DNA of 64,000 bases from Pseudomonas brassicacearum (lineage in GTDB: Bacteria > Pseudomonadota > Gammaproteobacteria > Pseudomonadales > Pseudomonadaceae). A model generated the notes under the pieces. That model had not been told where the DNA came from. It saw nothing but the letters and a program-made list of their open reading frames with translations, and searched no databases. Shown one piece after another: positions 1-11,208 of this stretch. Position numbers and translations under genes: made by a program. The stretch is taken from contig NZ_CP045701.2 of assembly GCF_009601685.2 (NCBI RefSeq), positions 2,294,001 through 2,358,000 of the forward strand, written 5' to 3'. Positions within the stretch are counted from its first letter, which is position 1. Each line of letters opens with the position of its first letter.

Positions 1-2
1 TC

Positions 3-3000
3 ATCAAAGATCCGCTCTGGTACAAGGACGCGGTGATTTACCAGGTCCACGTAAAATCCTTTTTCGACTCCAATAACGACGGGATCGGTGACTTTCCCGG
101 TCTGATCGAAAAGCTCGACTACATCGCCGACTTGGGCGTCAACACCATCTGGCTGTTGCCTTTCTATCCCTCACCCAGGCGCGACGATGGCTATGACATT
201 GCCGAATACCGTGGCGTCAGCCCCGACTACGGCACCATGGCCGATGCGCGGCGGTTCATTGCCGAGGCCCACAAGCGCAACCTGCGGGTGATCACCGAAC
301 TGGTCATCAACCATACCTCGGACCAGCACCCCTGGTTCCAGCGCGCGCGCAAGGCCAAGCCGGGTTCGAAGGCGCGGGACTTCTACGTCTGGTCCGATGA
401 CGACCACAAGTACGACGGCACGCGGATCATCTTCCTCGACACCGAGAAGTCCAACTGGACCTGGGATCCGGTGGCGGGCCAGTACTTCTGGCACCGCTTC
501 TACTCCCACCAGCCCGACCTCAACTTCGACAACCCGCAGGTCCTCAAGGCCGTGTTGTCGGTGATGCGCTACTGGCTGGACATGGGCATCGACGGCCTGC
601 GCCTGGATGCCATCCCCTACCTGATCGAGCGCGACGGCACCAACAACGAAAACCTGCCCGAGACCCATGACGTCCTGAAGTTGATTCGCGCCGAGATCGA
701 CGCCAACTACCCCGACCGCATGTTGCTGGCCGAAGCCAACCAGTGGCCGGAGGACACCCAGTTGTACTTCGGCGATGTCGATGCCCAAGGCCTGAACGGT
801 GACGAATGCCACATGGCCTTTCACTTCCCGCTGATGCCGCGCATGTACATGGCGCTGGCCCAGGAAGATCGCTTCCCGATCACCGACATCCTGCGCCAGA
901 CCCCGGAGATCCCCGCCAATTGCCAGTGGGCGATCTTCCTGCGCAACCACGATGAGTTGACCCTGGAGATGGTCACCGACAAGGAGCGCGACTACCTGTG
1001 GAACTACTACGCGGCCGACCGTCGGGCGCGTATCAATCTGGGCATTCGTCGGCGCCTGGCGCCGTTGGTGGAGCGCGATCGTCGTCGCGTCGAATTGCTC
1101 AACAGCCTGCTGCTGTCGATGCCTGGCACGCCGACGCTGTACTACGGCGATGAAATCGGCATGGGCGACAATATCTACCTGGGCGACCGTGATGGCGTGC
1201 GCACGCCGATGCAGTGGTCGATCGACCGCAACGGCGGCTTCTCCCGCGCCGATCCGGCCAGCCTGGTGCTGCCGCCGATCATGGACCCGCAATATGGCTA
1301 CCAGTCGGTCAACGTCGAGACCCAGGCCGGCGACCCGCACTCGCTGCTCAACTGGACCCGACGCATGCTGGCGGTGCGCAAGCAGTCCAAGGCCTTTGGC
1401 CGCGGCACCTTGAAGATGCTCTCGCCCAGCAACCGCCGGATCCTGGCTTATACCCGCGAGTACACCGGGCCCGACGGCAAGCACGAAATCATCCTGTGCG
1501 TGGCCAACGTGTCGCGCAGCGCCCAGGCTGCCGAACTGGACCTGTCGGCCTTCGCCGGCATGGTCCCGGTGGAGATGTTGGGCGGCAATGCCTTCCCGCC
1601 CATCGGTCAGTTGAACTTCCTGCTGACCCTGGCGCCGTATGGTTTTTATTGGTTCGTCCTGGCAACAGAGAACCAGATGCCGAGCTGGCACGTGGAACCG
1701 GCCCAGAGCCTGCCGGACTTCACCACCCTGGTGCTGAAGAAACGCCTGGAAGAATTGCTCGAAGCGCCATCGCGCACCACGCTGGAGCAAACCATCCTGC
1801 CGAGCTGGCTGCAGAACCGGCGCTGGTTCGCCGGCAAGGACAGCGCGATCGAGAAGGTCGACATTGTCTATGGCGTACGCTTTGGTGACCCGCAGCACCC
1901 GGTGCTGCTCAGTGAGATCGATGTCACCAGTGGCGGCCAGACCCTGCGTTATCAACTGCCGTTCGGCCTGCTCGCCGAAGACCAGGTCGGTGCGGCGTTG
2001 CCGCAGCAACTGGCGTTGTCGCGGGTACGCCGGGTGCGCCAGGTGGGCCTGATCACCGATGCTTTCAGCCTGGAAAGCTTCGTGCGCGCCGTGCTGCATA
2101 GCATGCAGGCCGCCACGGTGCTGCCGTTCACCGGAGGTGAGTTGCGCTTTGAACCGACCGAAGGCCTGGCCGCGCTGAGCCTGGGAGACGAGCCTGAGGT
2201 GCGTTACCTGTCTGCCGAACAGTCCAACAGTTCGGTGGTGGTGGGCAGCAGCCTCGTGCTCAAGCTGATTCGCAAGGTCGCTTCGGGTGTGCACCCGGAA
2301 CTGGAAATGAGCGCCTACCTGACGGCTGCCGGTTTCAGCAACATCTCACCGCTGCTGGGTTCGGTGGTTCGCCGCGACACCCAGGGTGAAGATGCGCTGC
2401 TGATGATCGCCCAGGGCTATTTGAGCAACCAGGGCGATGCCTGGGAATGGACCCAGAACAACCTGGAACGTGCCCTGCGCGATGAGCTGGCGGACGCCGT
2501 GTCCGAGCAGGAGCAGCATTACAACGCCCTGGGCGAACTGAAGGATTTCGCCGGCATGCTCGGCCAGCGCCTGGGGGAAATGCACCAGGTACTGGCCCAG
2601 GCCACCGACGACCCGGACTTCGCGCCGCAGATTACCAACGCCAAGCAAGCCCAGGCCATCGGCAAGGACGTGACCGCCCAGGTGGAAAATGCCTTGCGCC
2701 TGCTCAAGCAGAACCAAGGCCAATTGAACCCTGCAGACCAGGCCATGGTCGCACGCTTGCTGGAGCACAAGAAAACCGTCCTGGCCCATGTCCAGGCGCT
2801 GGCCGGCAAGGCCGAGGGTGGCTTGCGCATTCGCGTCCATGGCGACCTGCACCTGGGGCAGGTGCTGGTGATCAAGGGCGACGCCTACCTGATCGACTTC
2901 GAAGGTGAGCCGGCGCGACCGTTGCACGAGCGACGGGGCAAGCACAGCCCCTATAAGGATGTCAGTGGCGTGTTGCGCTCCTTCGATTATGCGGCGGCCA

Positions 3001-3317
3001 TGGCCATTCACTTGCACACCGTCGACAGCACGGCCGATGCCGATGCGGCGCGGCAACGGGTCGCCGATCGTTATTTGAAAGAGGCTCGCCAGGCATTTGT
3101 CGAGGCATATCGGCTGGCGGCAGCTAGTCTTGCCCATGAGTGGAAGGATGCTGAAGGCGAAGACGCCGCGCTGGCGTTGTTCGGCCTGGAGAAGGCGGCC
3201 TATGAAGTGGCCTATGAAGCCGAGAATCGCCCCACCTGGCTGCCCGTGCCGTTGCACGGTCTGGTCGGGTTGTTAAGTGGGCTGCAACCCTTTTCCGACG
3301 TAGCCGGACCGATTTAG
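3..3317 (+). CDS. treS: Trehalose synthase-maltokinase fusion (5' end outside window)
   Basis: The frame is open from base 3, so the true start lies upstream. The first two thirds is a GH13 trehalose synthase that interconverts maltose and trehalose. Visible motifs are the nucleophile region GLRLDA (about 595-612), LLAEANQW (about 724-747) and NHDE (945-956). From about base 1740 the protein continues into a maltokinase (Pep2-like) domain that phosphorylates maltose to maltose 1-phosphate. It carries the kinase loop HGDLHLGQ (about 2837-2860) and the metal site IDFEGEP (about 2891-2911). The fused arrangement is common in Pseudomonas and feeds GlgE. glgB follows 11 bases after the stop, so the two are one operon. 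The visible 1,104 residues match the usual fused length of about 1,100. Confidence 0.95.
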   Translation: MKDPLWYKDAVIYQVHVKSFFDSNNDGIGDFPGLIEKLDYIADLGVNTIWLLPFYPSPRRDDGYDIAEYRGVSPDYGTMADARRFIAEAHKRNLRVITELVINHTSDQHPWFQRARKAKPGSKARDFYVWSDDDHKYDGTRIIFLDTEKSNWTWDPVAGQYFWHRFYSHQPDLNFDNPQVLKAVLSVMRYWLDMGIDGLRLDAIPYLIERDGTNNENLPETHDVLKLIRAEIDANYPDRMLLAEANQWPEDTQLYFGDVDAQGLNGDECHMAFHFPLMPRMYMALAQEDRFPITDILRQTPEIPANCQWAIFLRNHDELTLEMVTDKERDYLWNYYAADRRARINLGIRRRLAPLVERDRRRVELLNSLLLSMPGTPTLYYGDEIGMGDNIYLGDRDGVRTPMQWSIDRNGGFSRADPASLVLPPIMDPQYGYQSVNVETQAGDPHSLLNWTRRMLAVRKQSKAFGRGTLKMLSPSNRRILAYTREYTGPDGKHEIILCVANVSRSAQAAELDLSAFAGMVPVEMLGGNAFPPIGQLNFLLTLAPYGFYWFVLATENQMPSWHVEPAQSLPDFTTLVLKKRLEELLEAPSRTTLEQTILPSWLQNRRWFAGKDSAIEKVDIVYGVRFGDPQHPVLLSEIDVTSGGQTLRYQLPFGLLAEDQVGAALPQQLALSRVRRVRQVGLITDAFSLESFVRAVLHSMQAATVLPFTGGELRFEPTEGLAALSLGDEPEVRYLSAEQSNSSVVVGSSLVLKLIRKVASGVHPELEMSAYLTAAGFSNISPLLGSVVRRDTQGEDALLMIAQGYLSNQGDAWEWTQNNLERALRDELADAVSEQEQHYNALGELKDFAGMLGQRLGEMHQVLAQATDDPDFAPQITNAKQAQAIGKDVTAQVENALRLLKQNQGQLNPADQAMVARLLEHKKTVLAHVQALAGKAEGGLRIRVHGDLHLGQVLVIKGDAYLIDFEGEPARPLHERRGKHSPYKDVSGVLRSFDYAAAMAIHLHTVDSTADADAARQRVADRYLKEARQAFVEAYRLAAASLAHEWKDAEGEDAALALFGLEKAAYEVAYEAENRPTWLPVPLHGLVGLLSGLQPFSDVAGPI

Positions 3318-3328
3318 TGGAGAGAATC

Positions 3329-5563
3329 ATGAGTGTCTCGAACAAAGAATCCCAGGGGCAGGCCAAGGAGTCCTTGCTGCCGGCGCCCCATGACATCGAC
3401 GCGCTGGTGCGCGCCGAGCACCACGACCCGTTTTCCATCCTGGGGCCTCATGGCGACGACGCCGGCGGCCAGTTCATTCGCGCGTATCTGCCCGGTGCCC
3501 TGAGTGTCCATGTGCTGGCCCGCGATGGCGGCGAAGAGTTGGGGGAGCTGCAACCCACCGCAACCCCGGGGCTGTTCGTCGGTCATTTCGATCGTGCCCA
3601 GGCGTACGTGCTGCGCACCCGCTGGGCCGGCGGCGAGCAGGTTGCCGAAGACCCCTACAGCTTCGGTCCGTTGCTGGGGGAGATGGACCTTTACCTGTTT
3701 GGCGAGGGCAATCACCGCGATCTCAGTTCCTGCCTCGGTGCGCAACTGACCACCGTCGATGGCATCGACGGCGTGCGTTTCGCTGTCTGGGCGCCGAACG
3801 CCCGACGCGTTTCGGTGGTCGGGGATTTCAACGTCTGGGACGGGCGTCGGCATCCGATGCGCATCCGTTATCCGTCCGGCGTGTGGGAAATATTCATCCC
3901 CAGGCTCGGTCCCGGCGAAGGTTACAAGTATGAAATCCTCGGCGCCCACGGCATCCTGCCGCTCAAGGCCGACCCGGTGGCGCTGGCCACGCAGATGCCG
4001 CCAGACACAGCGTCGAAAGTCGCCTCGCCCCTGAAGATCGAGTGGCAGGACGACGAGTGGATGCAGCACCGTCGCGAGCGGCAGCTCCCGGGTGCGCCGT
4101 TGTCGATCTACGAATTGCACGCCGGCTCCTGGCAGTGCGAAATCGACGAGGCGGGGGAGGTGGCCCGGCAGTACAACTGGCATGAACTGGCCGAGCGGTT
4201 GATCCCCTATATCAAGGACCTGGGTTTTACCCACATCGAGCTGATGCCGATCATGGAGCACCCGTTCGGTGGTTCCTGGGGCTATCAGCCGCTGTCGCAA
4301 TTCGCGCCGACGGCACGCTTCGGCTCGCCGGACGATTTCGCAGCGTTCGTCAACGCCTGCCACCAGGCCAATATCGGGGTCATCCTCGACTGGGTGCCGG
4401 CGCACTTTCCCACTGACACTCACGGCCTGGCCCAGTTCGACGGTACTGCGCTGTACGAATACGGCAATCCGCAGGAAGGCTTCCATCAGGATTGGGACAC
4501 GCTGATCTACAACCTGGGCCGCACCGAAGTGCACGGCTTCATGCTGGCGTCGGCGTTGCACTGGCTCAAGCATTTCCACGTCGATGGCCTGCGGGTGGAT
4601 GCCGTGGCCTCGATGTTGTACCGCGACTATTCGCGCAAGGCCGGCGAGTGGGTGCCCAACCGCCACGGCGGACGCGAGAACCTCGAAGCCATCGATTTCC
4701 TGCGGCACCTCAACGATGTGGTGGCGCTGGAAACCCCCGGTGCGTTGGTCATCGCCGAAGAATCCACGGCGTGGCCGGGGGTCAGCCAGAGCACCCAGCA
4801 GGGCGGCCTGGGTTTCGCCTACAAGTGGAACATGGGCTGGATGCACGATTCGCTGCACTACATCCAGCAAGACCCGGTGTACCGCGCCCATCACCATAAT
4901 GAACTGAGTTTCGGCCTGGTGTATGCCTGGTCCGAGCGCTTCGTCCTGCCGATTTCCCACGACGAAGTGGTCCATGGCAAACGCTCGCTGATCGACAAGA
5001 TGCCCGGTGACCGCTGGCAGAAATTCGCCAACCTGAGGGCCTACCTCAGCTTCATGTGGGGTCATCCCGGCAAGAAACTGTTGTTCATGGGCTGTGAGTT
5101 CGGTCAATGGCGCGAGTGGAACCACGATCAGCAACTGGACTGGTACCTGCTGCAATACCCTGAGCACCGTGGCGTGCAGAAACTGGTGAGCGATCTGAAC
5201 CGGCTGTATCGCGAAGAACCGGCGCTGCACGACCAGGATGATGCGCCCCAGGGTTTCCAGTGGCTGATTGGCGACGATGCGCTCAACAGCGTCTACGCCT
5301 GGCTGCGCTGGAGCAAGGAGGGCCGGCCGGTGCTGGTGGTCGCCAACTTCACCCCGGTGCCGCGCGAGGCCTACCGGGTCGGCGTGCCGTTCGCCGGCCG
5401 TTGGGTCGAATTGCTCAACAGCGATGCCGACACCTATGCCGGTTCCAACTACGGCAACAGTGGCGGAGCCTTCACCGATGAAGTACCCAGCCATGGCCAG
5501 GCCCTGTCGCTGGAACTCAACCTGCCGCCGTTGGCGGTGTTGATCCTGCGACCGGAGGGTTAG
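3329..5563 (+). CDS. glgB: 1,4-alpha-glucan branching enzyme
   Basis: GlgB cuts alpha-1,4 glucan chains and re-attaches them by alpha-1,6 bonds. The 744 residues match the full bacterial form: N-terminal extension, CBM48 (about 120-215), GH13 barrel and all-beta C-terminus. Seen motifs are [11 protein letters not shown] with the nucleophile Asp, [11 protein letters not shown] with the acid/base Glu, and [11 protein letters not shown] with the transition-state Asp. A GTG overlaps the treS stop, but the ATG at 3329 is preceded by a GGAGAGA ribosome-binding site at good spacing, so I chose it. With the upstream TreS-maltokinase it fits the GlgE route, in which maltose 1-phosphate is polymerised and branched. 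Confidence 0.95.
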   Translation: MSVSNKESQGQAKESLLPAPHDIDALVRAEHHDPFSILGPHGDDAGGQFIRAYLPGALSVHVLARDGGEELGELQPTATPGLFVGHFDRAQAYVLRTRWAGGEQVAEDPYSFGPLLGEMDLYLFGEGNHRDLSSCLGAQLTTVDGIDGVRFAVWAPNARRVSVVGDFNVWDGRRHPMRIRYPSGVWEIFIPRLGPGEGYKYEILGAHGILPLKADPVALATQMPPDTASKVASPLKIEWQDDEWMQHRRERQLPGAPLSIYELHAGSWQCEIDEAGEVARQYNWHELAERLIPYIKDLGFTHIELMPIMEHPFGGSWGYQPLSQFAPTARFGSPDDFAAFVNACHQANIGVILDWVPAHFPTDTHGLAQFDGTALYEYGNPQEGFHQDWDTLIYNLGRTEVHGFMLASALHWLKHFHVDGLRVDAVASMLYRDYSRKAGEWVPNRHGGRENLEAIDFLRHLNDVVALETPGALVIAEESTAWPGVSQSTQQGGLGFAYKWNMGWMHDSLHYIQQDPVYRAHHHNELSFGLVYAWSERFVLPISHDEVVHGKRSLIDKMPGDRWQKFANLRAYLSFMWGHPGKKLLFMGCEFGQWREWNHDQQLDWYLLQYPEHRGVQKLVSDLNRLYREEPALHDQDDAPQGFQWLIGDDALNSVYAWLRWSKEGRPVLVVANFTPVPREAYRVGVPFAGRWVELLNSDADTYAGSNYGNSGGAFTDEVPSHGQALSLELNLPPLAVLILRPEG

Positions 5564-5595
5564 TACCACAGAGATAGTGGGGGTGGATGATGACT

Positions 5596-5623
5596 GTGGC
5601 GAGGGGATAAGTCCCCTCGCCAC
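5596..5623. terminator. Hairpin between convergent glgB and gudD
   Basis: A perfect 12-bp stem (GTGGCGAGGGGA and its complement) closes on a 4-nt TAAG loop, in the gap between two convergent genes. There is no strong T-tract on either side. It also matches the outer arm of repeat family C seen elsewhere in the window, so it may be a repeat used as a terminator. Confidence 0.55.
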
Positions 5624-5640
5624 AAGGAAGTGAAGTGGCT

Positions 5641-6984
5641 TTAACGTACCAGGCACGGCCGCTTGTTGTTGAACGTCCAGCCCGGAATCAGGAACTGCAT
5701 CGCCACTGCATCGTCCCGCGCCCCAAGGCCCATGCCTTTGTACAACTCATGGGCCTTGGCCAGTTGGTCGGTGTCCAGCTCAATCCCCAGCCCCGGTTTC
5801 TTCGGCACCTGCACGCAGCCGCCCTGGATCTGCAAGGGGGCCTTGGTCAGCCGCTGGCCGTCCTGCCAGATCCAATGGGTATCGATAGCCGTGATGTCAC
5901 CCGGTGCGGCGGCCGCCACGTGGGTGAACATCGCCAGGGAAATGTCGAAATGGTTGTTGGAGTGCGAGCCCCAGGTCAGACCCCATTCATTGCACATTTG
6001 CGCCACGCGTACGGAGCCTTGCATGGTCCAGAAGTGCGGGTCGGCCAGAGGGATGTCCACGGACTGCAAGGTGATGGCGTGGCCCATTTCGCGCCAGTCG
6101 GTGGCGATCATGTTGGTGGCGGTCTTCAGGCCCGTGGCGCGGCGGAACTCGGCCATGACCTCGCGGCCCGAATAACCGTTTTCGGCACCGCAAGGGTCTT
6201 CGGCATAGGCCAGCACCTTGTGCTGGTCGCGGCACAAACGGATCGCTTCCTTGAGTGACCAGGCGCCGTTCGGGTCCAGGGTGATGCGTGCCTGGGGAAA
6301 GCGCTCGGCCAGCGCCGTGACCGCTTCGATCTCTGCGTCGCCTTGCAGCACGCCGCCCTTGAGCTTGAAATCCTGGAAGCCATAGTGGGTGTGGGCGGCT
6401 TCGGCCAGGCGGACCACGGCGTCGGCGTCCAGGGCTTTCTCATGGCGTACGCGGAACCAGTCGTTGTCGGCGTCCGGCTCGCTGCGGTAGGGCAGGTCGG
6501 TCTGCTGGCGATCGCCGACGTAAAACAGGTAGCCGAGCATCTTCACTTCATCGCGTTGCTGGCCTTCGCCGAGCAGGGCCGCAACCGGTACGTCCAGGTA
6601 TTGGCCGAGCAGGTCCAGCAAGGCCGCTTCCAGGCCGGTCACCGCGTGGATGGTGATGCGCAGGTCGAAGGTCTGCAGGCCTCGGCCGCCAGCATCGCGG
6701 TCGGCAAAGGCATGGCGCACGGTGTTGAGGATCTTCTGGTACGTACCGATGGGGCTGCCGACCACCAGCGAGCGGGCGTCTTCGAGGGTCTGGCGAATGC
6801 GCTCGCCGCCGGGGACTTCGCCCACGCCGGTGTGGCCGGCGTTGTCCCTGAGAATGACGATATTGCGGGTGAAGAACGGGCCATGGGCGCCGCTGAGGTT
6901 CAGCAGCATGCCGTCGTGGCCGGCCACGGGCACGACCTGCATGCTGGTGATGATCGGGGCTTTGCGGGTGTCTTGGGTATGCAT
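5641..6984 (-). CDS. gudD: Glucarate dehydratase (enolase superfamily)
   Basis: Dehydrates D-glucarate (and L-idarate) to 5-keto-4-deoxy-D-glucarate, the first step of glucarate use. At 447 residues it matches GudD of E. coli. The enolase-superfamily residues are visible: KxK base K207-L-K209, metal ligands around D237 (LDPNG), E262 (AEDP) and N291, and the His base H341 in GSHSNNHFD. Unlike many gud loci there is no transporter or kdgD homologue beside it in this window. The divergent GntR gene at 7285 and three GTATGA-type sites between them point to local repression lifted by a sugar acid. Confidence 0.93.
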   Translation of the reverse strand: MHTQDTRKAPIITSMQVVPVAGHDGMLLNLSGAHGPFFTRNIVILRDNAGHTGVGEVPGGERIRQTLEDARSLVVGSPIGTYQKILNTVRHAFADRDAGGRGLQTFDLRITIHAVTGLEAALLDLLGQYLDVPVAALLGEGQQRDEVKMLGYLFYVGDRQQTDLPYRSEPDADNDWFRVRHEKALDADAVVRLAEAAHTHYGFQDFKLKGGVLQGDAEIEAVTALAERFPQARITLDPNGAWSLKEAIRLCRDQHKVLAYAEDPCGAENGYSGREVMAEFRRATGLKTATNMIATDWREMGHAITLQSVDIPLADPHFWTMQGSVRVAQMCNEWGLTWGSHSNNHFDISLAMFTHVAAAAPGDITAIDTHWIWQDGQRLTKAPLQIQGGCVQVPKKPGLGIELDTDQLAKAHELYKGMGLGARDDAVAMQFLIPGWTFNNKRPCLVR

Positions 6985-7012
6985 AGTTGTCCCACTCGTT
7001 GTTTTTATACGG

Positions 7013-7050
7013 ACATCGTATGACGGCGATGTTGATAGACATCATACAAC
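7013..7050. promoter_or_regulatory. Two putative GntR/FadR-type operator motifs near gudD
   Basis: ATCGTATGACG begins near 7016. On the minus strand, GTTGTATGATGTC covers 7038-7050. Both lie 30-65 bases upstream of the gudD start and share a GTATGA core, close to the TNGTATGACNA type of site bound by FadR-subfamily GntR repressors. A third copy lies at 7211-7223. The assignment is inferred from repetition and position. Confidence 0.5.
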
Positions 7051-7210
7051 TTGAAAAATTTATCTTACAAGCGTCCGTTGATTTTTAGGCTGCGTTCTTA
7101 CCTTGGGTTCTTATTAATAGGTTGATTTTATTAAGTTTTATAGTGATTTCTAAGAAGTTGATCGATTTGCGGCAGGCTGGCGGAGTTGCTGGATGGCTGC
7201 CATGATTGTA

Positions 7211-7223
7211 GTTGTCATACAAG
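7211..7223. promoter_or_regulatory. Third GTATGA operator motif, upstream of the GntR gene
   Basis: Read on the minus strand this is CTTGTATGACAAC, matching GTTGTATGATGTC at 7038-7050 in 10 of 13 positions. It lies 62 bases upstream of the GntR start, consistent with autoregulation. Confidence 0.45.
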
Positions 7224-7284
7224 TTGTTGGTCGATGTGGTTTTTTATCCGCCATTCAGACCGCGCCGTTCAAGGACCCGCATCC

Positions 7285-7998
7285 ATGCAGTCAAACACCG
7301 AAATGCCTGCCCGCAAGCGCACCCACAATCTGGCCTATGACCTGGTGGAGAAGTTGAGCCAAAGCATTGTGCTGGGGCAACTGAAACCGGGGGACAAGCT
7401 GCCCTCCGAAGGCGCCATCGTGCAGGCGCACGGGGTCAGCCGTACGGTGGTGCGCGAGGCGATTTCCAAGTTGCAGGCTTCAGGGCTGGTGGAGACCCGC
7501 CACGGCATCGGCACCTTTGTGCTGGCGCAAACCGGCGAGCCGGGGCTGCGGCTCAATGTCGACACTGCGGCGGGCGTGCGGGCAATCGTGGAGCTGCGCC
7601 TGGGCCTGGAAACCCAGGCCGTCGCCTTGGCGGCCCAGCGCCGCAGCGAACACCAGTTGCAGCAGATGCGCCAGGCGCTGGATGACTATCAGCGGCTGTC
7701 CAGCAACAACGACAGCTGTGTCGAGGCCGATCGGCATTTCCATCTGCTCATCGCCGAGGCCACGGACAACGCCTGTTTTGTCGAAATCATGCAGCACCTG
7801 GGCAGTGCAATGATCCCCAGGACTCGAGTGAACGTGGCTGAACGCGGCCAGGCCGACCTCGGAAAGCTGGCGCAACTGGCCAACCTGGAGCATGAGGCGA
7901 TCTTCAACGCCATCAAACGCCAGGACCCGGATGCCGCCCGCGCCGCCATGTGGCTGCACCTGAGCAACAGCCGCGACCGGTTTGGCGCGGGCTCCTGA
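7285..7998 (+). CDS. GntR-family (FadR/FCD) transcriptional regulator
   Basis: A 237-residue regulator with an N-terminal winged helix (about 12-75: KLPSEGAIVQAHGVSRTVVR, then a GIGTFV wing) and a C-terminal all-helical FCD ligand domain. The FCD domain shows metal-binding-type motifs (EADRHFHLLIAEA and LEHEAIFNAI). The frame is open further upstream, but the ATG at 7285 starts just before the conserved DNA-binding domain and is the only good choice. It is divergent from gudD with shared GTATGA motifs between them, so it probably responds to a sugar acid such as glucarate or galactarate and controls gudD. The inducer is inferred. Confidence 0.88.
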   Translation: MQSNTEMPARKRTHNLAYDLVEKLSQSIVLGQLKPGDKLPSEGAIVQAHGVSRTVVREAISKLQASGLVETRHGIGTFVLAQTGEPGLRLNVDTAAGVRAIVELRLGLETQAVALAAQRRSEHQLQQMRQALDDYQRLSSNNDSCVEADRHFHLLIAEATDNACFVEIMQHLGSAMIPRTRVNVAERGQADLGKLAQLANLEHEAIFNAIKRQDPDAARAAMWLHLSNSRDRFGAGS

Positions 7999-8377
7999 CG
8001 GTTCATCGCCACCTGACCCACCGCCATCGCGAGCAAGCTCAGCTCCCACAGGGGATTTGTGGTGGACGCCGGAGCGATGAACACCCGAGAACCCTGTGGG
8101 AGATTGCTCGCGATGAGGCCGTCACATCCAACATCACTGCAAGCAGACCCACCGCCATCGCGAGCAAGCTCAGCTCCCACGGGGATTTGTGGTGGACGCC
8201 GGAGCGATGAACACCCGAGAACCCTGTGGGAGCGAGCTTGCTCGCGAAGGGGCCGGCAGGCCATGCGCAAAACCAGCAGGCAAAAAAAACCGGCGCAACC
8301 GAGGTTGCGCCGGTGGTGTTGCCAGTGGAGGCGAGGATATTCGTGGGTCCGCGCAACCACCGTTGAACCTGTAGCGG
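7999..8377. repeat. 379-nt gap: duplicated 88/87-bp block with REP-like family B hairpins
   Basis: Two copies of the same block (8015-8102 and 8146-8232) are identical except for one missing base. Each carries a family B arm (GCGAGCAAGCTCAGCTCCCAC) on the left and AACCCTGTGGGAG on the right, so each can fold into a hairpin. Copy 2 continues into an intact B arm (GTGGGAGCGAGCTTGCTCGCG, to 8247). No coding region is supported. The end of the gap holds the terminator of the thiolase gene. Confidence 0.8.
8282..8314 (-). terminator. Rho-independent terminator of the ketone-body operon
   Basis: An 11-bp GC-rich stem (ACCGGCGCAAC and its complement) has a 4-nt loop. On the minus strand it is followed by a run of seven T. 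It lies 64 bases past the thiolase stop codon. Confidence 0.85.
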
Positions 8378-9559
8378 TTACGCTCGTTCCAGCGCCAGGG
8401 CAACGCCTTGGCCGCCGCCGATGCACAGTGTCGCGAGGCCTTTCTTGGCGTCGCGCTTGATCATTTCATGCAGCAGTGACACCAGGACTCGGCAACCCGA
8501 CGCGCCGATAGGGTGGCCCAGGGCGATGGCGCCGCCGTTGACGTTGACTTTGTCCATGTCCCATTTCAATTCCCGGGCCACGGCCAGCGACTGGGCGGCG
8601 AAGGCTTCGTTGGCTTCGACCAGGTCCAGTTGCTCCAGCGACCAGCCGGCCTTGTCCAGGCAGCGGCGAGTGGCCGAGACCGGGCCAATACCCATGATGG
8701 CCGGGTCGACCCCGGCATTGGCGTAGGCACTGATCTTGGCCAGCACGGGCAGGCCCAGGGCCTTGGCTTTTTCCGCGCTCATCAGGATCACCGCAGCGGC
8801 GCCATCGTTGAGCGAGGATGCGTTGCCGGCGGTGACGCTGCCGTCTTTTTTGAAGGCGGGCTTGAGTTTGCCCAGGGATTCGGCGGTGGTGCCGGCGCGC
8901 GGCTGTTCGTCGGTGGCGAACGCCACGGGATCGCCTTTGCGCTGGGGAATCAGGATCGGCGTGATCTCATCGGCGAACCGACCGCCCTCGATGGCGGCGA
9001 CGGCCTTCTGTTGCGACGCGGCAGCGAAGGCGTCTTGCTCCTCGCGGCTGATGCCGTACTTGTCCACCAGGTTCTCGGCGGTGATGCCCATGTGGTAATC
9101 GTTGAAGGCATCCCACAGGCCGTCGGTGATCATGCTGTCGATCATCTTCGCATGGCCCATGCGCAGGCCGGTGCGGGCGGCCGGCAACACGTACGGGGCC
9201 AGGCTCATATTCTCCATGCCGCCAGCGATGATGACGTCGGCGTCGCCACAGCGGATCGCCTGGGCGCCCAGGTGCAACGCCTTGAGGCCCGAGCCGCAGA
9301 CCTTGTTCAGGGTCAGCGCCGGCACCGCATGGGGCAGGCCAGCCAGGATCGCCGCCTGGCGAGCCGGGTTTTGCCCGGAACCTGCGGTCAGCACCTGGCC
9401 AAGAATCACTTCATCGACCTGTTCGCCCGACAGACCGGTCTGTTCAAGCAGGCGACGAATCACCGCGGCACCGAGTTCCGGCGCGGGAATGGAAGCCAGC
9501 GAACCCTGGAAACTGCCGATGGCGGTACGGGTAGCGGCGACAATCACGACTTCTTGCAT
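8378..9559 (-). CDS. atoB: Acetyl-CoA acetyltransferase (thiolase II)
   Basis: Cleaves acetoacetyl-CoA to two acetyl-CoA, or runs in reverse in the biosynthetic direction. The 393 residues show all three catalytic features: nucleophile C88 in [10 protein letters not shown]349 in GHPIGASG and C379 in LCIGGGQG. The ATG at 9559 is preceded by an AGGAGAG ribosome-binding site. A GTG five codons earlier overlaps the scoB stop and is not preferred. As the last gene of scoA-scoB-thiolase it completes acetoacetate use: activation with succinyl-CoA, then thiolysis. Confidence 0.93.
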   Translation of the reverse strand: MQEVVIVAATRTAIGSFQGSLASIPAPELGAAVIRRLLEQTGLSGEQVDEVILGQVLTAGSGQNPARQAAILAGLPHAVPALTLNKVCGSGLKALHLGAQAIRCGDADVIIAGGMENMSLAPYVLPAARTGLRMGHAKMIDSMITDGLWDAFNDYHMGITAENLVDKYGISREEQDAFAAASQQKAVAAIEGGRFADEITPILIPQRKGDPVAFATDEQPRAGTTAESLGKLKPAFKKDGSVTAGNASSLNDGAAAVILMSAEKAKALGLPVLAKISAYANAGVDPAIMGIGPVSATRRCLDKAGWSLEQLDLVEANEAFAAQSLAVARELKWDMDKVNVNGGAIALGHPIGASGCRVLVSLLHEMIKRDAKKGLATLCIGGGQGVALALERA

Positions 9560-9570
9560 CGAATCTCTCC

Positions 9571-10236
9571 TCACTGGGCAGCGAACTGCATTTCAGGCAC
9601 GTGGTCCGGCACGATCAATTTGCCGGCGGTCTTGGCGACGATTTCCTCGACGCTGACGCCCGGGGCACGTTCTTTCAGAATGAAGGCACCGTCCTGGATT
9701 TCCAGGTAGGCCAGGTCGGTCAGCACCCGCTTGATGCAACCGGCGCCGGTCAGCGGCAGGCTGCAACGCGGCAGCAGTTTCGATTCGCCGTCCTTGGACG
9801 CATGGGTCATGGTGACGATGATGTTCTCGGCGCCGGCCACCAGGTCCATCGCGCCGCCCATGCCCTTGACCAGTTTGCCGGGGATCATCCACGAGGCGAT
9901 ATTGCCTTCGACATCCACCTCGAACGCGCCCAGCACGGTCAGGTCGATATGGCCGCCACGGATCATGGCAAACGATTCGGCCGAAGAGAAGATCGACGCG
10001 CCAATGCGCGCGGTGACGGTCTGCTTGCCGGCATTGATCATGTCGGCATCGACTTCGGCTTCGGTGGGAAACGCACCCATGCCGAGCAAGCCGTTTTCCG
10101 ATTGCAGCATGACTTCCATGCCTTCGGGAATGTAGTTGGCGACCAGGGTCGGAATGCCGATGCCCAGGTTCACGTAGTAGCCGTCTTGCATTTCGCGGGC
10201 GACGCGTTGAGCCATTTGTTCGCGGGAAAGTGCCAT
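9571..10236 (-). CDS. scoB: 3-oxoacid (acetoacetate:succinyl) CoA-transferase subunit B
   Basis: Beta subunit of a heterodimeric family I CoA-transferase that moves CoA from succinyl-CoA (or acetyl-CoA) to acetoacetate. At 221 residues it has the usual length. The catalytic Glu is E47 in the signature SENGLLG, and NLGIGIPT near residue 25 is also typical. It lies 35 bases after scoA and 11 bases before the thiolase start, so the three form one operon. AtoA is an alternative name; the succinyl donor is inferred by homology. Confidence 0.92.
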   Translation of the reverse strand: MALSREQMAQRVAREMQDGYYVNLGIGIPTLVANYIPEGMEVMLQSENGLLGMGAFPTEAEVDADMINAGKQTVTARIGASIFSSAESFAMIRGGHIDLTVLGAFEVDVEGNIASWMIPGKLVKGMGGAMDLVAGAENIIVTMTHASKDGESKLLPRCSLPLTGAGCIKRVLTDLAYLEIQDGAFILKERAPGVSVEEIVAKTAGKLIVPDHVPEMQFAAQ

Positions 10237-10271
10237 GTTGTTATTCCTTCATTCGGGCCGGGGGCAGGGGA

Positions 10272-10970
10272 TCACTTGCGCACGGTGCGCTGTTCGATGC
10301 GTTTTTCGAACGTGCCGCAAATGACCCGGTCGACGTAGATGCCAGGGGTGTGGATCTGCGTCGGGTCCAGCTCGCCGGGTTCGACGATTTCTTCGACTTC
10401 CACCACGGTGATCTTGCCCGCCGTGGCGGCCAGCGGGTTGAAGTTCTGGGCGGTGTGGCGATAGATCACGTTGCCGAAATGATCGGCCTTCCAGCCTTTG
10501 ACGATGGCGAAGTCGCCGGTGATGGATTCTTCCATCAGGTACTGGCGACCATGGAATTCACGCACTTCCTTGCCTTCGGCCACCGGGGTGCCGACGCCGG
10601 TGGCGGTGAAGAACGCCGGGATGCCTGCGCCACCAGCGCGCATTTTTTCGGCGAGGGTGCCTTGGGGGGTCAGTACGACTTCGATTTCGCCGCTGAGCAG
10701 CTGCTTCTCGAACAGGGCGTTTTCGCCCACGTAGGAGGCGACCACCTTGCGGATCTGCCGGTCTTCCAGCAGCACGCCGAGGCCGAAACCGTCGACGCCG
10801 CAGTTGTTGGACACCACGGTGAGGTCGCGGATGCCCTTGCGCTTGATCTCGGCGATCAGGTTTTCCGGGATGCCGCACAGGCCGAAGCCGCCGGCGATGA
10901 CGGTCATGCCGTCTTCCAAGCCTTCCAATGCTTGCTCATAAGAACTCACGCGTTTGTCGAAACCTGCCAT
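10272..10970 (-). CDS. scoA: 3-oxoacid (acetoacetate:succinyl) CoA-transferase subunit A
   Basis: Alpha subunit of the CoA-transferase, 232 residues. It contains the glycine-rich [12 protein letters not shown] near residue 28 and the [12 protein letters not shown] motif typical of the alpha family. The ATG at 10970 is preceded by AGAGGT at good spacing. A GTG two codons earlier is less likely. First gene of the ketone-body operon, facing away from the LysR gene at 11209, which is the obvious candidate regulator. Confidence 0.92.
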   Translation of the reverse strand: MAGFDKRVSSYEQALEGLEDGMTVIAGGFGLCGIPENLIAEIKRKGIRDLTVVSNNCGVDGFGLGVLLEDRQIRKVVASYVGENALFEKQLLSGEIEVVLTPQGTLAEKMRAGGAGIPAFFTATGVGTPVAEGKEVREFHGRQYLMEESITGDFAIVKGWKADHFGNVIYRHTAQNFNPLAATAGKITVVEVEEIVEPGELDPTQIHTPGIYVDRVICGTFEKRIEQRTVRK

Positions 10971-11087
10971 AGACACCTCTTTTATTCTTGATGGGGTCGC
11001 AATGGGATGCAGTGTTACGCCAAGTCATATATTTGTTAAGTTGATTTTTAGGTTGGATTGATTAATAAAACTCAACAATCACTCCCT

Positions 11088-11187
11088 GTAGGAGCTGCCG
11101 AAGGCTGCGATCTTTCCACTACCTGTTAAATCTCAAGCGAAAGATCAAGATCAAGATCAAAAGATCGCAGCCTTCGGCAGCGCCTAC
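11088..11187. repeat. Family A hairpin repeat, copy 1 (scoA/lysR gap)
   Basis: Inverted repeat of about 100 nt with arms GTAGGAGCTGCCGAAGGC and its near complement. The inner GCGATCTTT/AAGATCGC parts pair, and the centre holds short GATCAA direct repeats. This is the only copy where both arms are of the GCCGAAGGC type. It lies between divergent promoters, ending 21 bases before the LysR start. Confidence 0.85.
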
Positions 11188-11208
11188 CCAACAGGACACA
11201 ACACGCCC

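Noticed and set aside
171..2294. 707-codon minus-strand open frame over treS
   Set aside because: Antisense shadow; low-complexity His/Gln/Arg-rich product.
3314..5656. 780-codon minus-strand open frame over glgB
   Set aside because: Antisense shadow caused by third-position GC; glgB has catalytic motifs in the other frame.
8059..8460. Open frames through the duplicated REP block
   Set aside because: Sequence is explained by repeats and the terminator.
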